Shown in pieces: positions 19,876 through 30,626 of a stretch of 64,000 nt of DNA. The stretch is from Psychrobacter sp. UBA6766 (GTDB lineage: Bacteria; Pseudomonadota; Gammaproteobacteria; Pseudomonadales; Moraxellaceae), in the NCBI RefSeq assembly GCF_002453355.1, contig NZ_DKGQ01000036.1, forward strand, positions 1 to 64,000. The letters run 5' to 3'. Each line of letters opens with the position of its first letter. Position 1 is the first letter of the stretch. The position numbers and the translations under genes are program-made. The notes beneath the pieces were generated by a model. It worked only from the letters and a program-made list of their open reading frames with translations. It was not told the DNA's origin and searched no databases.

Positions 19876-21019
19876 TCGATATCATAGATTCTATGGTTAC
19901 TTGCCACTCTAGATTAGGATCGACCAGTACTGCACCGCCAATATTCTCATATTGCTCGCTAATACCAGCAATTTTTGCTGGATTGAGACAGATTTTATCA
20001 ACCAGTTGCTCAAGCGTTAATATCTCATCACGTACCAATTGACACGCCAACGCCATAAAAGTATCAAAGTTCGAGATACCGGGCGTGCTCTCGGCGAACG
20101 GTGCTTTTTTAGCCGTGCTGTTTAGCGGCTCATGATGGCTGCAAATCGCGTCAATAGTGCCATCTTTTAGGCCGCTACGAATGGCTTGCTGATCCGTATT
20201 ACTACGTAGCGGCGGTAGCACATAAGCTTGGGCATTAAAGCCTTTTAAATTATCATCGGTTAAATACAGCTGATGCATCGCCACATCACAAGTGACAGGC
20301 AGACCTTTATCTTTTGCCCAGCGCATCAACTCAATCGAAGACTTACAAGATAACTGGCTAAAATGCGCTGCGATACCCGTTTCTTCAACCATAAGCAATT
20401 GCGTTGATAAGGCGACCGTTTCTGCAATCCAAGGAATCCCCTGCAAACCATGATAGGAGGCAATATAGCCTTCATGCGCGACCCCATCGCCCGACAAGCT
20501 TGGCTCGTCAGGATAAAAGAATACTTTCATGCCAAAAGTGGCAGCGTACTCAAGTGTGCGCAGTAACACTAAGTCATTACGAAAAGGTCGACGCGCATTC
20601 GAGACCGCGATGCAGCCACCTTTTTTAAGACCAGCAATATTCGATGGACGTTCGCCTTCTAAGCCCGCGGTCAAAGCACCCAAAACATGCAAATAAATGC
20701 CACCATCGCTCAGCGCGCGCTCACGTAAGCCTTTTAGCAGCGAGCCGTTTTCTAAAATGGGATTGGTATCGGGTGGAATGACTACATGTAAAAAACCATT
20801 GGCACGGGCAGCTCGCCCTTCTGATTGCAAGGTGCCATGTTGCTGTTGTCCCGGTTCACGTAGGCGTGCACACAAATCAACTAAAGGCGGCAGTAGCCAC
20901 ATCTCGCGTTCTGACTCAAGTGCAGCCAGCTTATCGGTGACTGCACTTGGTAGCGCGTCTTTGAATGATTGAGGAAGCTGATTAATTATCGGTGTTTCCG
21001 TATTTAGCATAGTAGACAT
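19808..21019 (-). CDS. pyrC': Dihydroorotase-like protein PyrC' (predicted non-catalytic)
   Basis: Amidohydrolase-fold protein of 403 residues directly downstream of pyrB. Active dihydroorotases begin the domain with D-x-H-x-H; here the same place reads VDLCARLREPG, so both zinc ligands (positions 50 and 52) are Cys and Arg. The usual TDHAPH near residue 290 is CSHHEP, losing the catalytic Asp. VAMHQLYLTDD and AHFSQLS keep parts of other motifs. This is the pattern of the inactive PyrC' of Pseudomonas, which is needed as a structural partner of aspartate carbamoyltransferase. A functional dihydroorotase must then be encoded elsewhere. About 60 bases separate it from pyrB. Confidence 0.9.
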   Translation of the reverse strand: MSTMLNTETPIINQLPQSFKDALPSAVTDKLAALESEREMWLLPPLVDLCARLREPGQQQHGTLQSEGRAARANGFLHVVIPPDTNPILENGSLLKGLRERALSDGGIYLHVLGALTAGLEGERPSNIAGLKKGGCIAVSNARRPFRNDLVLLRTLEYAATFGMKVFFYPDEPSLSGDGVAHEGYIASYHGLQGIPWIAETVALSTQLLMVEETGIAAHFSQLSCKSSIELMRWAKDKGLPVTCDVAMHQLYLTDDNLKGFNAQAYVLPPLRSNTDQQAIRSGLKDGTIDAICSHHEPLNSTAKKAPFAESTPGISNFDTFMALACQLVRDEILTLEQLVDKICLNPAKIAGISEQYENIGGAVLVDPNLEWQVTIESMISNGKNTPFFNQQLQGRVVETFFA

Positions 21020-21079
21020 GAGCGTTATTACCGTATCAATAAAATGGAATAAATAAATATAGAACAGCGTGGCAAAGTA

Positions 21080-22153
21080 TTATTGACTCGCAGCTTGATG
21101 AGCGCGCTGACCTTCCATTGCCAGCGATAATACGGCCATACGAATCGCGATGCCGTTATTTACCTGCTTTAAAATGACAGATTGGTCGCCATCAGCAACG
21201 CTTGAGGCAATCTCAACCCCGCGGTTCATCGGTCCCGGATGCATAACCAGTGCGTCCGGTTTGGCCAGTGCTAGCCGTTCGGGCGTAATCCCATAATGCT
21301 TATAATACTCACTCGATGAGGCCAGCAGCGGCGAGCCAATCCGCTCGTTTTGTATTCTTAATCCCATAATGACATCACAGTCAGTCACACATTCATTCAT
21401 ATCTTCATAAACTTGCACGCCAAAACGTTCAATGCCTTTAGGTAACAAGGTGCGCGGCGCACAGACGCGAATATCTTTGACACCTAGGGTTTGTAGCGCA
21501 CTGATATCTGAGCGCGCGACCCGTGAATGCTTAATATCGCCGATGATAGCTACGGACAATTCTTCAAATGGACGCGGCGCTTCACGGTGAATGGTGAGCA
21601 TATCGAGCATACCTTGGGTTGGATGAGCATGCCAGCCGTCACCGCCGTTAATAATGGCAATATCTGGCGTGACTTCTGTCGCCATAAAATGCGCCGCGCC
21701 TGACGCTGAATGCCTTACCACAAAGATATCCGCTGTCATGGCTTGTAGATTCCAAAGTGTATCGCGCAAGCTCTCGCCTTTTTTGGTACTAGAGCGCTCG
21801 ATATCGATATTAAGCACATTGGCACCAAGACGTTTTTCTGCGACTTCAAAGGTCGTGCGCGTACGAGTTGACGGTTCAAAAAACAAATTCATCACCGTAT
21901 AACCGTCAAGCTCAGGGCGATTAATCAGTTGACCATTATCATCAAAAAACGTTTCTGCTTTGGTAATAATCGCCTGCAATTGCGCCTTACTCAAACCCTC
22001 CACCCCTAAGAAATGGCGAATACTACCATCGTTATTCAGCTGCGGACGACTGAGCGAGGTGTTGAGTTTTTGATGGATGGTCTCAGGATTGAACTTGGTA
22101 TAATCAGTTGGCGAAACTGTCTCGGTTGAGCGACTATCGATAGAATTTGACAT
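21080..22153 (-). CDS. pyrB: Aspartate carbamoyltransferase catalytic chain
   Basis: Second committed step of pyrimidine synthesis: carbamoyl phosphate plus aspartate to carbamoyl aspartate. The carbamoyl-phosphate site [15 protein letters not shown] is clear, as are [25 protein letters not shown] and [12 protein letters not shown]. The 357-residue length exceeds the E. coli chain (311) through a polar N-terminal extension of about 45 residues, typical of the class A enzymes that work with PyrC'. The pyrB-pyrC' order supports a PyrB-PyrC' dodecamer; no pyrI regulatory gene is present. The promoter lies in the 430-base region shared with fbp. Confidence 0.97.
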   Translation of the reverse strand: MSNSIDSRSTETVSPTDYTKFNPETIHQKLNTSLSRPQLNNDGSIRHFLGVEGLSKAQLQAIITKAETFFDDNGQLINRPELDGYTVMNLFFEPSTRTRTTFEVAEKRLGANVLNIDIERSSTKKGESLRDTLWNLQAMTADIFVVRHSASGAAHFMATEVTPDIAIINGGDGWHAHPTQGMLDMLTIHREAPRPFEELSVAIIGDIKHSRVARSDISALQTLGVKDIRVCAPRTLLPKGIERFGVQVYEDMNECVTDCDVIMGLRIQNERIGSPLLASSSEYYKHYGITPERLALAKPDALVMHPGPMNRGVEIASSVADGDQSVILKQVNNGIAIRMAVLSLAMEGQRAHQAASQ

Positions 22154-22582
22154 AATGGCACGTCTTTATTGTTAGGTTATATGATGTGATAATCATTATT
22201 TATGCGTTTTACGGTCGTTAAGCACAGAGACAAGGACATTTTGGCGCTTATTTGCTACAATTTAGCGCAATGACAGACAGCCTTCAAAACAGTTTTGTCG
22301 TTCTACTGAGCAGTGCACTTAGATTTATAGCGCTCATAGCAGAACTTATTGCAAATACGCTTATTAAAACGATAAATAAATAATCATAGCGATAGTGTAG
22401 CTGATTTTGTGGTCAGGACAAAGTTGCCTTGCTGGGTATTTAAAAATTTGCCAAATTTAGGTGGATTAAATGCCATTCAATCGACTCTTAAACCTTCAGG
22501 CACTCTTTACCCTCACTCATCTTAGTTTTAAAAATTTTTATTTCAATAATATCCATCTCAATAGCCTTTATCAGGACGCCTT
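22154..22582. other. Divergent intergenic region pyrB/fbp
   Basis: About 430 AT-rich bases between divergent genes. A 13-base palindrome CAAAAC-A-GTTTTG lies at 22285-22297. I could not identify a PyrR-type attenuator or a clear promoter pair. A 37-codon frame at 22270-22383 has no ribosome site and is not called. Confidence 0.4.
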
Positions 22583-23566
22583 ATGACAACCTTAGCCAAT
22601 TATCTAAACGCTCATGCGAGCAACCCAGCAATTAATGACGTGGTTACCACTGTGACCGATGTCGGTAAAACTATCTCGCAGTTACTAAGAAAAGGAGCAT
22701 TAGCAGATATTTTAGGAGAGGCAGGCAACCAAAACATCCAAGGTGAAGAGCAGAAAAAACTGGACGTCCTGGCTAACGATTTATTGTTAGAGGCTCTGGC
22801 AAAAAACACCCATTGTGCCGGCGTTGCCTCTGAAGAGCTGGACGATGCTACCCCTGCCAATGCTGATGGCAGTTTGTTGGTATTGTTCGATCCGCTTGAC
22901 GGCTCATCAAATATCGATATTAATATGGCCGTCGGTACTATCTTCTCCATTTTACCGTACCAGCGCCAAGGTCAAATTAGTGAAAATAGCGATTTCTTGC
23001 AAGCAGGAAAGCACCAATTAGCAGCTGGTTATTTATTATATGGCACCTCTACGGTACTCGCATTAACCATTGCTGATAATGTCGTGATGTTTAGCCTCGA
23101 CCCTGATAATAATGATTATGTGCTCATAGAAGAAAATGTCCAGATTGATGCGGATACTAGTGAATACGCTATCAATGCTTCTAATTATCGCTATTGGCAA
23201 GCGCCCATGCAGCAATATATCGATGAGTTGATTGCTGGCAAGACCGGCGTACGTGGTCGTGACTTTAACACGCGCTGGGTTGCTGCCATGGTCGGTGATG
23301 TGCATCGCATTTTATGTCGCGGTGGTTTATTCACTTATCCATTTGACACCAAAGATGCTAATAAAGCGGGAAAATTGCGCTTAATGTATGAAGCCAATCC
23401 GATGAGTTTATTGGTTGAGCGCGCGGGCGGCGCTGCTACTGATGCGGTGCAGCGTATTTTGGATATAGAACCAACCGATATCCATCAACGTGTTCCTGTG
23501 GTACTTGGTAGCAGAAATGAAGTTGATTACGTTAAAAACCTGCATTTAAAACACGCTGCTAAATAA
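22583..23566 (+). CDS. fbp: Fructose-1,6-bisphosphatase class I
   Basis: Gluconeogenic enzyme that removes the 1-phosphate of fructose 1,6-bisphosphate; cytoplasmic, magnesium dependent. The metal-binding signature [19 protein letters not shown] is visible near residue 100, with the upstream GVASEELDD Glu residues, and the substrate site [19 protein letters not shown] near the end. [16 protein letters not shown] is also conserved. The 327-residue length fits. An AGGACG ribosome site precedes the ATG. It is followed after about 100 bases by a methyltransferase gene on the same strand, probably unrelated in function. Confidence 0.97.
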   Translation: MTTLANYLNAHASNPAINDVVTTVTDVGKTISQLLRKGALADILGEAGNQNIQGEEQKKLDVLANDLLLEALAKNTHCAGVASEELDDATPANADGSLLVLFDPLDGSSNIDINMAVGTIFSILPYQRQGQISENSDFLQAGKHQLAAGYLLYGTSTVLALTIADNVVMFSLDPDNNDYVLIEENVQIDADTSEYAINASNYRYWQAPMQQYIDELIAGKTGVRGRDFNTRWVAAMVGDVHRILCRGGLFTYPFDTKDANKAGKLRLMYEANPMSLLVERAGGAATDAVQRILDIEPTDIHQRVPVVLGSRNEVDYVKNLHLKHAAK

Positions 23567-23666
23567 ATTAACCGCACCCCATTTGATAATAATCGGCGTA
23601 TAACGGTATAAACAATCGACTTTACGCTGATTATTCAAACTCTTTATATTTTTTAAGCGATCCATT

Positions 23667-24461
23667 ATGGTAGCAAATCCCACCGAGCTGATTACCTCAG
23701 ATAAGAACACCAGTATCAAGTTGGTCAAAGGTTTATTGACGCAAGCGCGCCAACGCAAAAAACAGGCCCAAACGGTCGTTGAGGGCGTGCATTTAATCGA
23801 TGCCGCTCTGCGTAGCGATTACCCATTTGTTCAAATATTGCTTTCTGAATCAGCGCACCATCACTCTGAAGTTCAGCAACTATTGACGCGCTTGCCAACT
23901 TATACGCCTATTTTAACTTTATCGGATTCCCTGTATGAAAGTATTCGCAGTTTAGGAACTGGTATCGATATCATGGCACTGATTAATATCCCAACGCCTA
24001 GCCTAACAACCATCAATGATGATTGCTTGATTCTTAATGACGTCCAAGACAGCGGCAATGTGGGCACTCTTTTACGCACGGCTGCTGCAGTTGGTATCAA
24101 AAACATACTTTGCACCAGTGGCACAGCACAAGCTTGGTCACCAAAAACACTAAGAGCAGGAATGGGAGCACAGTTCGCCCTCAGCATTTATGAAGGGTTA
24201 AGCGTACAAGATATTTTAGATAATGTGCAAACGCCGCTATTTGCCACCAGCTCGCATACCGATACCGTTATTTATCAACATGACTTAAAAAAGCCAATTG
24301 CTTGGATTATGGGGCATGAAGGCCAAGGCGTTTGCGATGAGCTGATGCAATGCGCGACCCCTATTGCTCTGCCGCAGCCGAATGGTCAAGAAAGCCTGAA
24401 TGTCGCTATCGCAGGGTCATTATGCTTGTATGAGACGTTGCGTCAAAGAAATTATGCTTAG
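23667..24461 (+). CDS. TrmH-family (SpoU) RNA methyltransferase
   Basis: 2'-O-ribose RNA methyltransferase of the SPOUT superfamily, 264 residues. Motif 1 is LNDVQDSGNVGTLLRTAAAVG (catalytic Asn and Arg), motif 2 is WIMGHEGQGV, and motif 3 is LPQPNGQESLNVAIAGSLCLYE, which together form the trefoil knot that binds S-adenosylmethionine. The N-terminal 100 residues form a substrate-binding domain beginning LVKGLLTQARQRKKQAQTVVEGVHL, typical of the group that modifies rRNA. The exact target (rRNA or tRNA) cannot be told; it is not the full-length RlmB or TrmJ pattern. It ends at a strong bidirectional terminator. Confidence 0.88.
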   Translation: MVANPTELITSDKNTSIKLVKGLLTQARQRKKQAQTVVEGVHLIDAALRSDYPFVQILLSESAHHHSEVQQLLTRLPTYTPILTLSDSLYESIRSLGTGIDIMALINIPTPSLTTINDDCLILNDVQDSGNVGTLLRTAAAVGIKNILCTSGTAQAWSPKTLRAGMGAQFALSIYEGLSVQDILDNVQTPLFATSSHTDTVIYQHDLKKPIAWIMGHEGQGVCDELMQCATPIALPQPNGQESLNVAIAGSLCLYETLRQRNYA

Positions 24462-24480
24462 AGTCATTCAGATAAAGCAT

Positions 24481-24512
24481 AAAAAACCCGCTATTTTATA
24501 GCGGGCTTTTTT
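24481..24512. terminator. Bidirectional terminator methyltransferase/etfA
   Basis: AACCCGCTA pairs with TAGCGGGCT around TTTTA-like loop bases, with A- and T-runs outside, between two convergent genes. Confidence 0.92.
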
Positions 24513-24539
24513 ACTTCTGATTCATCAAGTAAGTAATAA

Positions 24540-25472
24540 TTAGATCTTGCTAGTCAATTCAGGCAATGCTTCAAATAAATCCGCTTCTAAGAAGTAATCA
24601 GCAACGCTAGCGATTGGAGATTCTGGGTCATTATTGATAGCAACGATGACTTTAGAGTCCTTCATACCCGCTAAATGCTGAATCGCACCTGAGATACCAG
24701 CTGCGATATACAGGTCTGGTGCAACAATTTTACCCGTTTGACCGACCTGCATATCGTTTGGTACATAACCTGCATCAACAGCGGCACGTGACGCGCCAAC
24801 CGCAGCACCAAGCTTATCCGCTAGTGGTTCGATGTATTTAGTGAAGTTTTCACCGTTTGCTAGCGCACGACCACCAGAAACCACGATACTTGCTGAGGTC
24901 AATTCAGGACGGTCAGACTTTGCCATCTCTTCATTCACAAAGCTTGATTTACCCAAATCTTGGACATTATCAAGGGTTTCAACAGACGCTGAACCGCCTT
25001 CGCTGGCTACTGGATCAAAAGCAGTGGTACGAACTGTTAGTACCACTTTATCTTCTGACGTTTTAACGGTTGCCGTGGCGTTACCAGCATAGATAGGACG
25101 CTCGAAGGTGTTTGCATCTACCACAGCAGAGACTTCTGACAACATGCTAACGTCAAGTAAAGCGGCAACGCGTGGCATAAAGTTTTTACCAGTGGTGGTA
25201 GCAGCGGCGATGATATGACTATAATCACCAGCGATATCAGCAACCAATAGGGCAATATTACCTGCTAATTGATGCTCATAAGCTGCGTTATCAGCTAACA
25301 GTACTTTTGTCACACCTTCTGCTTTAGCGGCGGCATCAGCTGCTGCTTGCGCACCGCTACCAGCAACCAATACGTGAACATCATCACCTATTTGCTTAGC
25401 AGCAGCGATAGTGTTTAGGGTTGCCTTTTTTAGACTGGCATTGTCATGTTCTGCATATACCAAAATTGCCAT
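24540..25472 (-). CDS. etfA: Electron transfer flavoprotein subunit alpha
   Basis: FAD-binding subunit of the ETF heterodimer, which passes electrons from acyl-CoA and other dehydrogenases to ETF-ubiquinone oxidoreductase. The C-terminal FAD domain is clear: VVSGGRALANGENF, LADKLGAAVGASRAAVDAG, VGQTGKIVAPDLYIAAGISGAIQH and the closing segment KVIVAINNDPESPI. The N-terminal domain begins MAILVYAEHDNASLKKATLN. The length (310) is standard. It follows etfB after about 150 bases, unusually far for this pair, but no terminator lies between them. Confidence 0.97.
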   Translation of the reverse strand: MAILVYAEHDNASLKKATLNTIAAAKQIGDDVHVLVAGSGAQAAADAAAKAEGVTKVLLADNAAYEHQLAGNIALLVADIAGDYSHIIAAATTTGKNFMPRVAALLDVSMLSEVSAVVDANTFERPIYAGNATATVKTSEDKVVLTVRTTAFDPVASEGGSASVETLDNVQDLGKSSFVNEEMAKSDRPELTSASIVVSGGRALANGENFTKYIEPLADKLGAAVGASRAAVDAGYVPNDMQVGQTGKIVAPDLYIAAGISGAIQHLAGMKDSKVIVAINNDPESPIASVADYFLEADLFEALPELTSKI

Positions 25473-25619
25473 TGTTTTTATCCTTTATTTATTCGTATCA
25501 TCTATTCATGCAGTTGTTGGTGTACAAAGTTATTTAAGAGTCCAGTTTAAATGTTAAACCTTTTAATTATCATAACTTTGCACAAGATATGCCGTAGCAA
25601 AATACTCAATACTAAAGTA

Positions 25620-26369
25620 TTAGATTACTTTTGCTTCATTTTTTAGCTTATCGACCAACTCGTCAACTGAACCTACCTTGATGCCCGCTTTACGCTCAGA
25701 AGGCGGCACGACTTTGATAATTTCTTGCTTAGAAGCCATATCAACACCAAAATCGGCAGGGGTTTTTTCATCAAGTGGCTTTTTCTTCGCTTTCATGATA
25801 TTTGGTAATTTAGCATAACGTGGCTCATTTAAGCGTAAGTCGGTAGTGATAACTGCTGGTAGCTCAAGCGCTAGTGTTTGCAAACCACCGTCGATTTCAC
25901 GTGTGACATTTACTTTGTCGCCTTCAACTTTTACTTCTGACGCGAAAGTACCCTGACCGATACCCATCAATGCCGCGAGCATCTGACCGGTTTGGTTGTT
26001 ATCGTCATCAATTGCTTGTTTACCCAATAAGATAATATCTGTAGACTCAGATTCAGCGATGCTTTTAAGTATTTTAGCCACTTGTAATGGATAAGGTTTT
26101 TCATCAGACACCACTAAAACACCACGGTCAGCACCCAATGCTAAAGCTGCACGAATCTGCTCTTGTGATTCTTTTGGACCGATTGAGGCAACAATCACTT
26201 CATCAATCACGCCCGCTTCTTTTAAACGAACCGCTTCTTCAACGGCGATTTCATCAAAAGGATTGATTGACATTTTAGTGTTAGATAAATCCACGCCCGA
26301 ATTATCAGCTTTTACACGAACTTTTACGTTGTAATCAATGACACGCTTGACCGCTACTAATGCTTTCAT
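25620..26369 (-). CDS. etfB: Electron transfer flavoprotein subunit beta
   Basis: AMP-binding partner of EtfA, 249 residues. The start [20 protein letters not shown], the [16 protein letters not shown] segment, [23 protein letters not shown] and the ETF beta signature [30 protein letters not shown] (the recognition loop region follows in [12 protein letters not shown]) are all present. A GAGGAACG ribosome site precedes the ATG. It is the promoter-proximal gene of the etfBA pair. The group I type serves beta-oxidation and amino-acid breakdown. Confidence 0.97.
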   Translation of the reverse strand: MKALVAVKRVIDYNVKVRVKADNSGVDLSNTKMSINPFDEIAVEEAVRLKEAGVIDEVIVASIGPKESQEQIRAALALGADRGVLVVSDEKPYPLQVAKILKSIAESESTDIILLGKQAIDDDNNQTGQMLAALMGIGQGTFASEVKVEGDKVNVTREIDGGLQTLALELPAVITTDLRLNEPRYAKLPNIMKAKKKPLDEKTPADFGVDMASKQEIIKVVPPSERKAGIKVGSVDELVDKLKNEAKVI

Positions 26370-26885
26370 ACGTTCCTCGTTTATTAATGTTATGAATTAA
26401 AACTACCAATTAAGAACCAAAGGTTCATTTTTTTCAAACTGTTGTGAAAATTGTCGTTCAAAATACTACTAAAGGTTATTACCACATTAACATAGATTTA
26501 AAACAGCCACTCATAAGCCACTGACCAAAAGTGTATCGGCACAATGTCCATTATTCGCTACTTGTGATTTACTACTAGTATTTACTCAAATTGCTATTTA
26601 CTAAAAATAGAAATTTAAAAGAAAACCATTAAATCCTGTTAAAGCTAAGCCAACCGTTATTATCAGACCCATCTATCTTGCGTGAGCACAGGAATAAGGT
26701 CAAGACAACGCCGTGAATAATGCGTCATAAATTTGTCACCATTGTTGCAAAAACTGTCTATAAGCGCTTAAATAGTAGATTGATCTGATCAAAAGCTTTA
26801 ACCTTTATAGCATCTTCAATCTTCTAATGACCGACTGTTTTGTTATTATTTCTCAAGCGAGCTTTTTTACCCTCAGGGTGTGTCA
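26370..26885. other. Intergenic region upstream of etfB
   Basis: About 515 bases without a gene. It should hold the etfBA promoter. Two perfect palindromes stand out: TAAGCGCTTA at 26761-26770 and TTGATC-T-GATCAA at 26780-26792, only ten bases apart, which could be binding sites. A short GAACC-AAA-GGTTC hairpin is at 26412-26424. Confidence 0.4.
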
Positions 26886-27443
26886 TCAGACTGCTTTTGA
26901 GGAATGAACTAGTAAGTGACTGTCACGAATGTCGTCAAACAGCGACCAGTCAGGCGCGGTATTATCCTGCTTAATGACGCTCATATCGCCGGTCGTTTCC
27001 ATAATAACGGCGAATACTTCGCTCTTTGATTTCAATCCATTCTTACGCAATACTTCCTGAACATCGCTTTTGGTCAGATTGGCTTCTTTTAAATTATCGC
27101 AAAAATACTCTCCATGCGCCATTAATATGATTGCTTGATTATCAATGATCGATTTTAAAGGCTTAAATTTACGCCTAATAAGAGATATAGTACCTTGAAT
27201 AAGAAATAAAACCGCAACGGCGACTAAGCCTTGCGACAAAGATGGGTTGTCAGATAAGATGGTTGACGCCAGTATGCTGCCGATAGCGACGGTCATTGCA
27301 AAATCATAGCTTGAAAGCTTGGAAAAACTGCGCAATCCCATAACCCGAGTGAATAGAATAAGCGCTAAATACAACCCAAACGCCGTTATAGAAATGCCGA
27401 CTACTTGCTGCCATTCAATCGCAAACCAAGATTTCCAGTCCAT
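26886..27443 (-). CDS. DUF421 (YetF-like) membrane protein
   Basis: Protein of 185 residues with three N-terminal membrane segments (VVGISITAFGLYLALILFTRV, FAMTVAIGSILASTILS, GLVAVAVLFLIQGTISLI) followed by a cytoplasmic domain of the YetF/YdfR type. The family hallmark MGLRSFSKLSSYDFAMTVAIGS and the cytoplasmic pattern LTKSDVQEVLRKNGLKSKSEVFAVIMETTGDMSVIK are clear. DUF421 proteins have no agreed function; some Bacillus members affect spore germination. It stands alone between etfB and the cold-shock gene. Confidence 0.85.
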   Translation of the reverse strand: MDWKSWFAIEWQQVVGISITAFGLYLALILFTRVMGLRSFSKLSSYDFAMTVAIGSILASTILSDNPSLSQGLVAVAVLFLIQGTISLIRRKFKPLKSIIDNQAIILMAHGEYFCDNLKEANLTKSDVQEVLRKNGLKSKSEVFAVIMETTGDMSVIKQDNTAPDWSLFDDIRDSHLLVHSSKAV

Positions 27444-27563
27444 AGGCTAGCCTTTTTTATTGAGTTTTAGTAAATAAATACGTTATTAAAATAAGAGCTC
27501 TTCTGCTTAAACTTAATGATAACCACACATTGTCTGCCCTGTTTCTCAGCAAAAAAATTTCAT

Positions 27564-27598
27564 AAAAAAAGCAACCTGATGAATGGTTGCTTTTTTTT
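27564..27598 (-). terminator. Terminator after the cold-shock gene
   Basis: In minus-strand RNA, AAAAAGCAACC pairs with GGUUGCUUUUU around AUUCAUCA, followed by a U-run. It lies about 110 bases past the csp stop codon. Confidence 0.88.
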
Positions 27599-27710
27599 AA
27601 AGTCTAAACAGTATTTTTATTGTTTTAACAAACAAAGGAATCAATACTTATCGATCATCTTTTAGTATCAAGTAAACTGATAAATCAGCCTTACTCAATA
27701 ATCATTAAGA

Positions 27711-27923
27711 TTAGATAGCTTCGATTTGCTCAGCTTGTGGGCCTTTTTTGCCATCACCTAAGATGAAAGACACTTTTTGGCCTTCGGCTAGAGTTTTGAA
27801 ACCGTTACCTTGGATAGCGCTGTAGTGAGCGAATACGTCTTGTCCGCCATTGTCTTGAGCGATAAAACCAAAACCTTTAGCTTCATTAAACCACTTTACA
27901 GTGCCTTCAACTTTCTCTGACAT
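27711..27923 (-). CDS. Cold-shock domain protein (CspA family)
   Basis: Single cold-shock domain of 70 residues that binds single-stranded nucleic acid and melts RNA structure. RNP1 is KGFGFIAQ and RNP2 is DVFAHYS, with aromatic residues at the binding face (W, F, F, F, H, F). The ATG at 27923 ([17 protein letters not shown]) has AGGA seven bases upstream and is preferred to a start at 27968 that would add 15 unrelated residues. A long leader of about 150 bases upstream, as in cspA-type genes, suggests temperature-dependent mRNA control. It is a single-gene transcript. Confidence 0.96.
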   Translation of the reverse strand: MSEKVEGTVKWFNEAKGFGFIAQDNGGQDVFAHYSAIQGNGFKTLAEGQKVSFILGDGKKGPQAEQIEAI

Positions 27924-28081
27924 AAATTTTCCTAACTCTTTAACGGTTGGTGAGACGTCTGTCATCACCGATTGATTGTTATATACTCAAGTATTTTTTG
28001 CTAAATGCTTTGGCCTAAACCCTTGATATATCTACAAGATAACCGACGAGTTCTTACCTAAAATCCTATGAGTACAAGCTG

Positions 28082-28090
28082 ATTATAACA
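28082..28090 (-). promoter_or_regulatory. Extended -10 promoter candidate of the cold-shock gene
   Basis: On the minus strand TGTTATAAT gives a perfect -10 box with the TGN extension; a -35 box is weak. Transcription would start near 28075 and give a leader of about 150 bases before the ATG at 27923, a length similar to the E. coli cspA leader. Confidence 0.5.
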
Positions 28091-28265
28091 GCTTTTCCCA
28101 ACTGCAACAGGTTAAATTACTTTTTTTTGTAAACAATTACTGCTTACGGTAAATTTTAACTCGAGAGTAGACGTTTTAACTTAAGTATTTGATTATTATC
28201 AGTATTTAATAATTAACGAATAATAGCTGATTTCAATTACTCATTATATAAGTAATAAAACATAC

Positions 28266-28700
28266 TTATATCGGTAGCGGCAACCACGGTGATAATAAAA
28301 CCAGTAAACACAGCGCAAAAAATATCAAGGAAAATGATTGGCTATAAGCAATGTACTTAGCTGGAACGACCAAGTCTTTTGGCGAGTCTGGTATGCCTTT
28401 GCGCTTGAGCAATCGGGTGCCATATATCCAGCCGTATATTGTATAAATACTATAAGCCACCGGGACGGCAATCGCTAGTGGCGCCAAGTCAATAACGTAT
28501 AAGGCAAGAGTAGAGACAAAAAACCAAGCAGTATCCAGTAAAGAGCTGACTCGAAAAAACTTGGATTGGGGCAGCTTACCTTCGCTGCGCTTGAGCATCT
28601 CACCTTCTATCCATATCAATACTGCTACCACAGCGCTCAGAGTAATGTAGATAAATTGCGGCGTTAACCAGTTAGGACTTGATATTTGCACAACAGACAA
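28266..28700 (-). CDS. Hypothetical four-helix membrane protein
   Basis: Protein of 144 residues that I do not recognise. It has about four membrane segments: FIYITLSAVVAVLIWIEGEML, LLDTAWFFVSTLALYVIDLA, PLAIAVPVAYSIYTIYGWIYG and SFSLIFFALCLLVLLSPWL. The loop after the first segment is basic and polar (KRSEGKLPQSKFFR), and another (RLLKRKGIPDSPKD) is also basic, which suggests that both face the cytoplasm. No conserved motif is visible. It is flanked by about 280-340 bases on each side and looks like a single-gene unit. Confidence 0.65.
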   Translation of the reverse strand: MSVVQISSPNWLTPQFIYITLSAVVAVLIWIEGEMLKRSEGKLPQSKFFRVSSLLDTAWFFVSTLALYVIDLAPLAIAVPVAYSIYTIYGWIYGTRLLKRKGIPDSPKDLVVPAKYIAYSQSFSLIFFALCLLVLLSPWLPLPI

Positions 28701-28882
28701 CCTGTAATCAAAAAAAAATAAGGATAAGAACCAAGCGCTCAGATAATTTATCAGCGTTTGGTTTTAGTATTTTTTAAATAAATAAGCAAGTCTGCTTATA
28801 TGAGGCAGGGGTAGTGAGTTTTCAACCAGTAGCAAGCGATTACTGTGGCAACTTTCTCTAGACTATTAAATTGCTAACCATT

Positions 28883-28920
28883 AAAAAACCCATGCTATCA
28901 AGTGATAACATGGGTTTTTA
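28883..28920 (-). terminator. Terminator after ilvC
   Basis: A long stem, AAAAACCCATG-C-TATCA with TGATA-A-CATGGGTTTTT, has a two-base loop and one mismatch. It lies about 60 bases past the ilvC stop and has T-runs on both sides. Confidence 0.9.
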
Positions 28921-28977
28921 ATGCTTAATAATTAAAATATTGAGTGTTGAATGTTTAATCAATCATTCACTAATAAA

Positions 28978-30120
<1,143 letters not shown>

Positions 30121-30128
30121 TTACAAAG

Positions 30129-30626
30129 CTATAAGCTGAGTGTTTTTTCGCCGCGTGCAATACCAATCACACCCGAACGCACCACTTCCATAATGCGCTC
30201 GCGACCAATCACATCGATAAAGCCATCGAGCTTGGCTTTATCGCCAACGATTTGAATGGTGTATAGATTAGAGGTCACATCAACGATTTGAGCCCGAAAA
30301 ATATCGGCACTGCGTTTAATCTCTTCACGTACGCCGCCCGTCGCCCGTACTTTAATAAGCATCAGCTCGCGCTCAACGTGAACGTTATCTGTCAGATTTA
30401 GCACTTTAACCACTTCAATCAATTTATGCAATTGCTTGGTGATTTGCTCAATACTTTCAGGCGAGGTAATCGTTGTGACTGTCAAACGTGAAATACTTGG
30501 ATCATCGGTAGGTGCGACGTTTAGGGTTTCAATATTGTAGCCACGCTGGGAGAACAAGCCGACTAACCGCGACAACGAACCCGCTTCGTTTTCCATCAAT
30601 ACCGAAATCAGATGTTGTTGTTGCAT
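30129..30626 (-). CDS. ilvH: Acetolactate synthase small (regulatory) subunit
   Basis: Regulatory subunit that confers valine feedback on acetolactate synthase, 165 residues. The ACT domain is at the N-terminus: LISVLMENEAGSLSRLVGLFSQRGYNIETLNVAPT, with the valine-binding Gly and Asn region in NEAGSLSRL. The C-terminal domain contains IFRAQIVDV and MEVVRSGVIGIARGE. The start ATG at 30626 shares one base with the ilvI stop codon (TAATG), so translation is coupled; an upstream in-frame start inside ilvI is unlikely. Confidence 0.96.
   Translation of the reverse strand: MQQQHLISVLMENEAGSLSRLVGLFSQRGYNIETLNVAPTDDPSISRLTVTTITSPESIEQITKQLHKLIEVVKVLNLTDNVHVERELMLIKVRATGGVREEIKRSADIFRAQIVDVTSNLYTIQIVGDKAKLDGFIDVIGRERIMEVVRSGVIGIARGEKTLSL

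Noticed and set aside
22270..22383. Short frame of 37 codons (start ATG, hydrophobic product) between pyrB and fbp
   Set aside because: There is no ribosome site, it matches no known small protein, and it is within the length expected by chance in an AT-rich gap.
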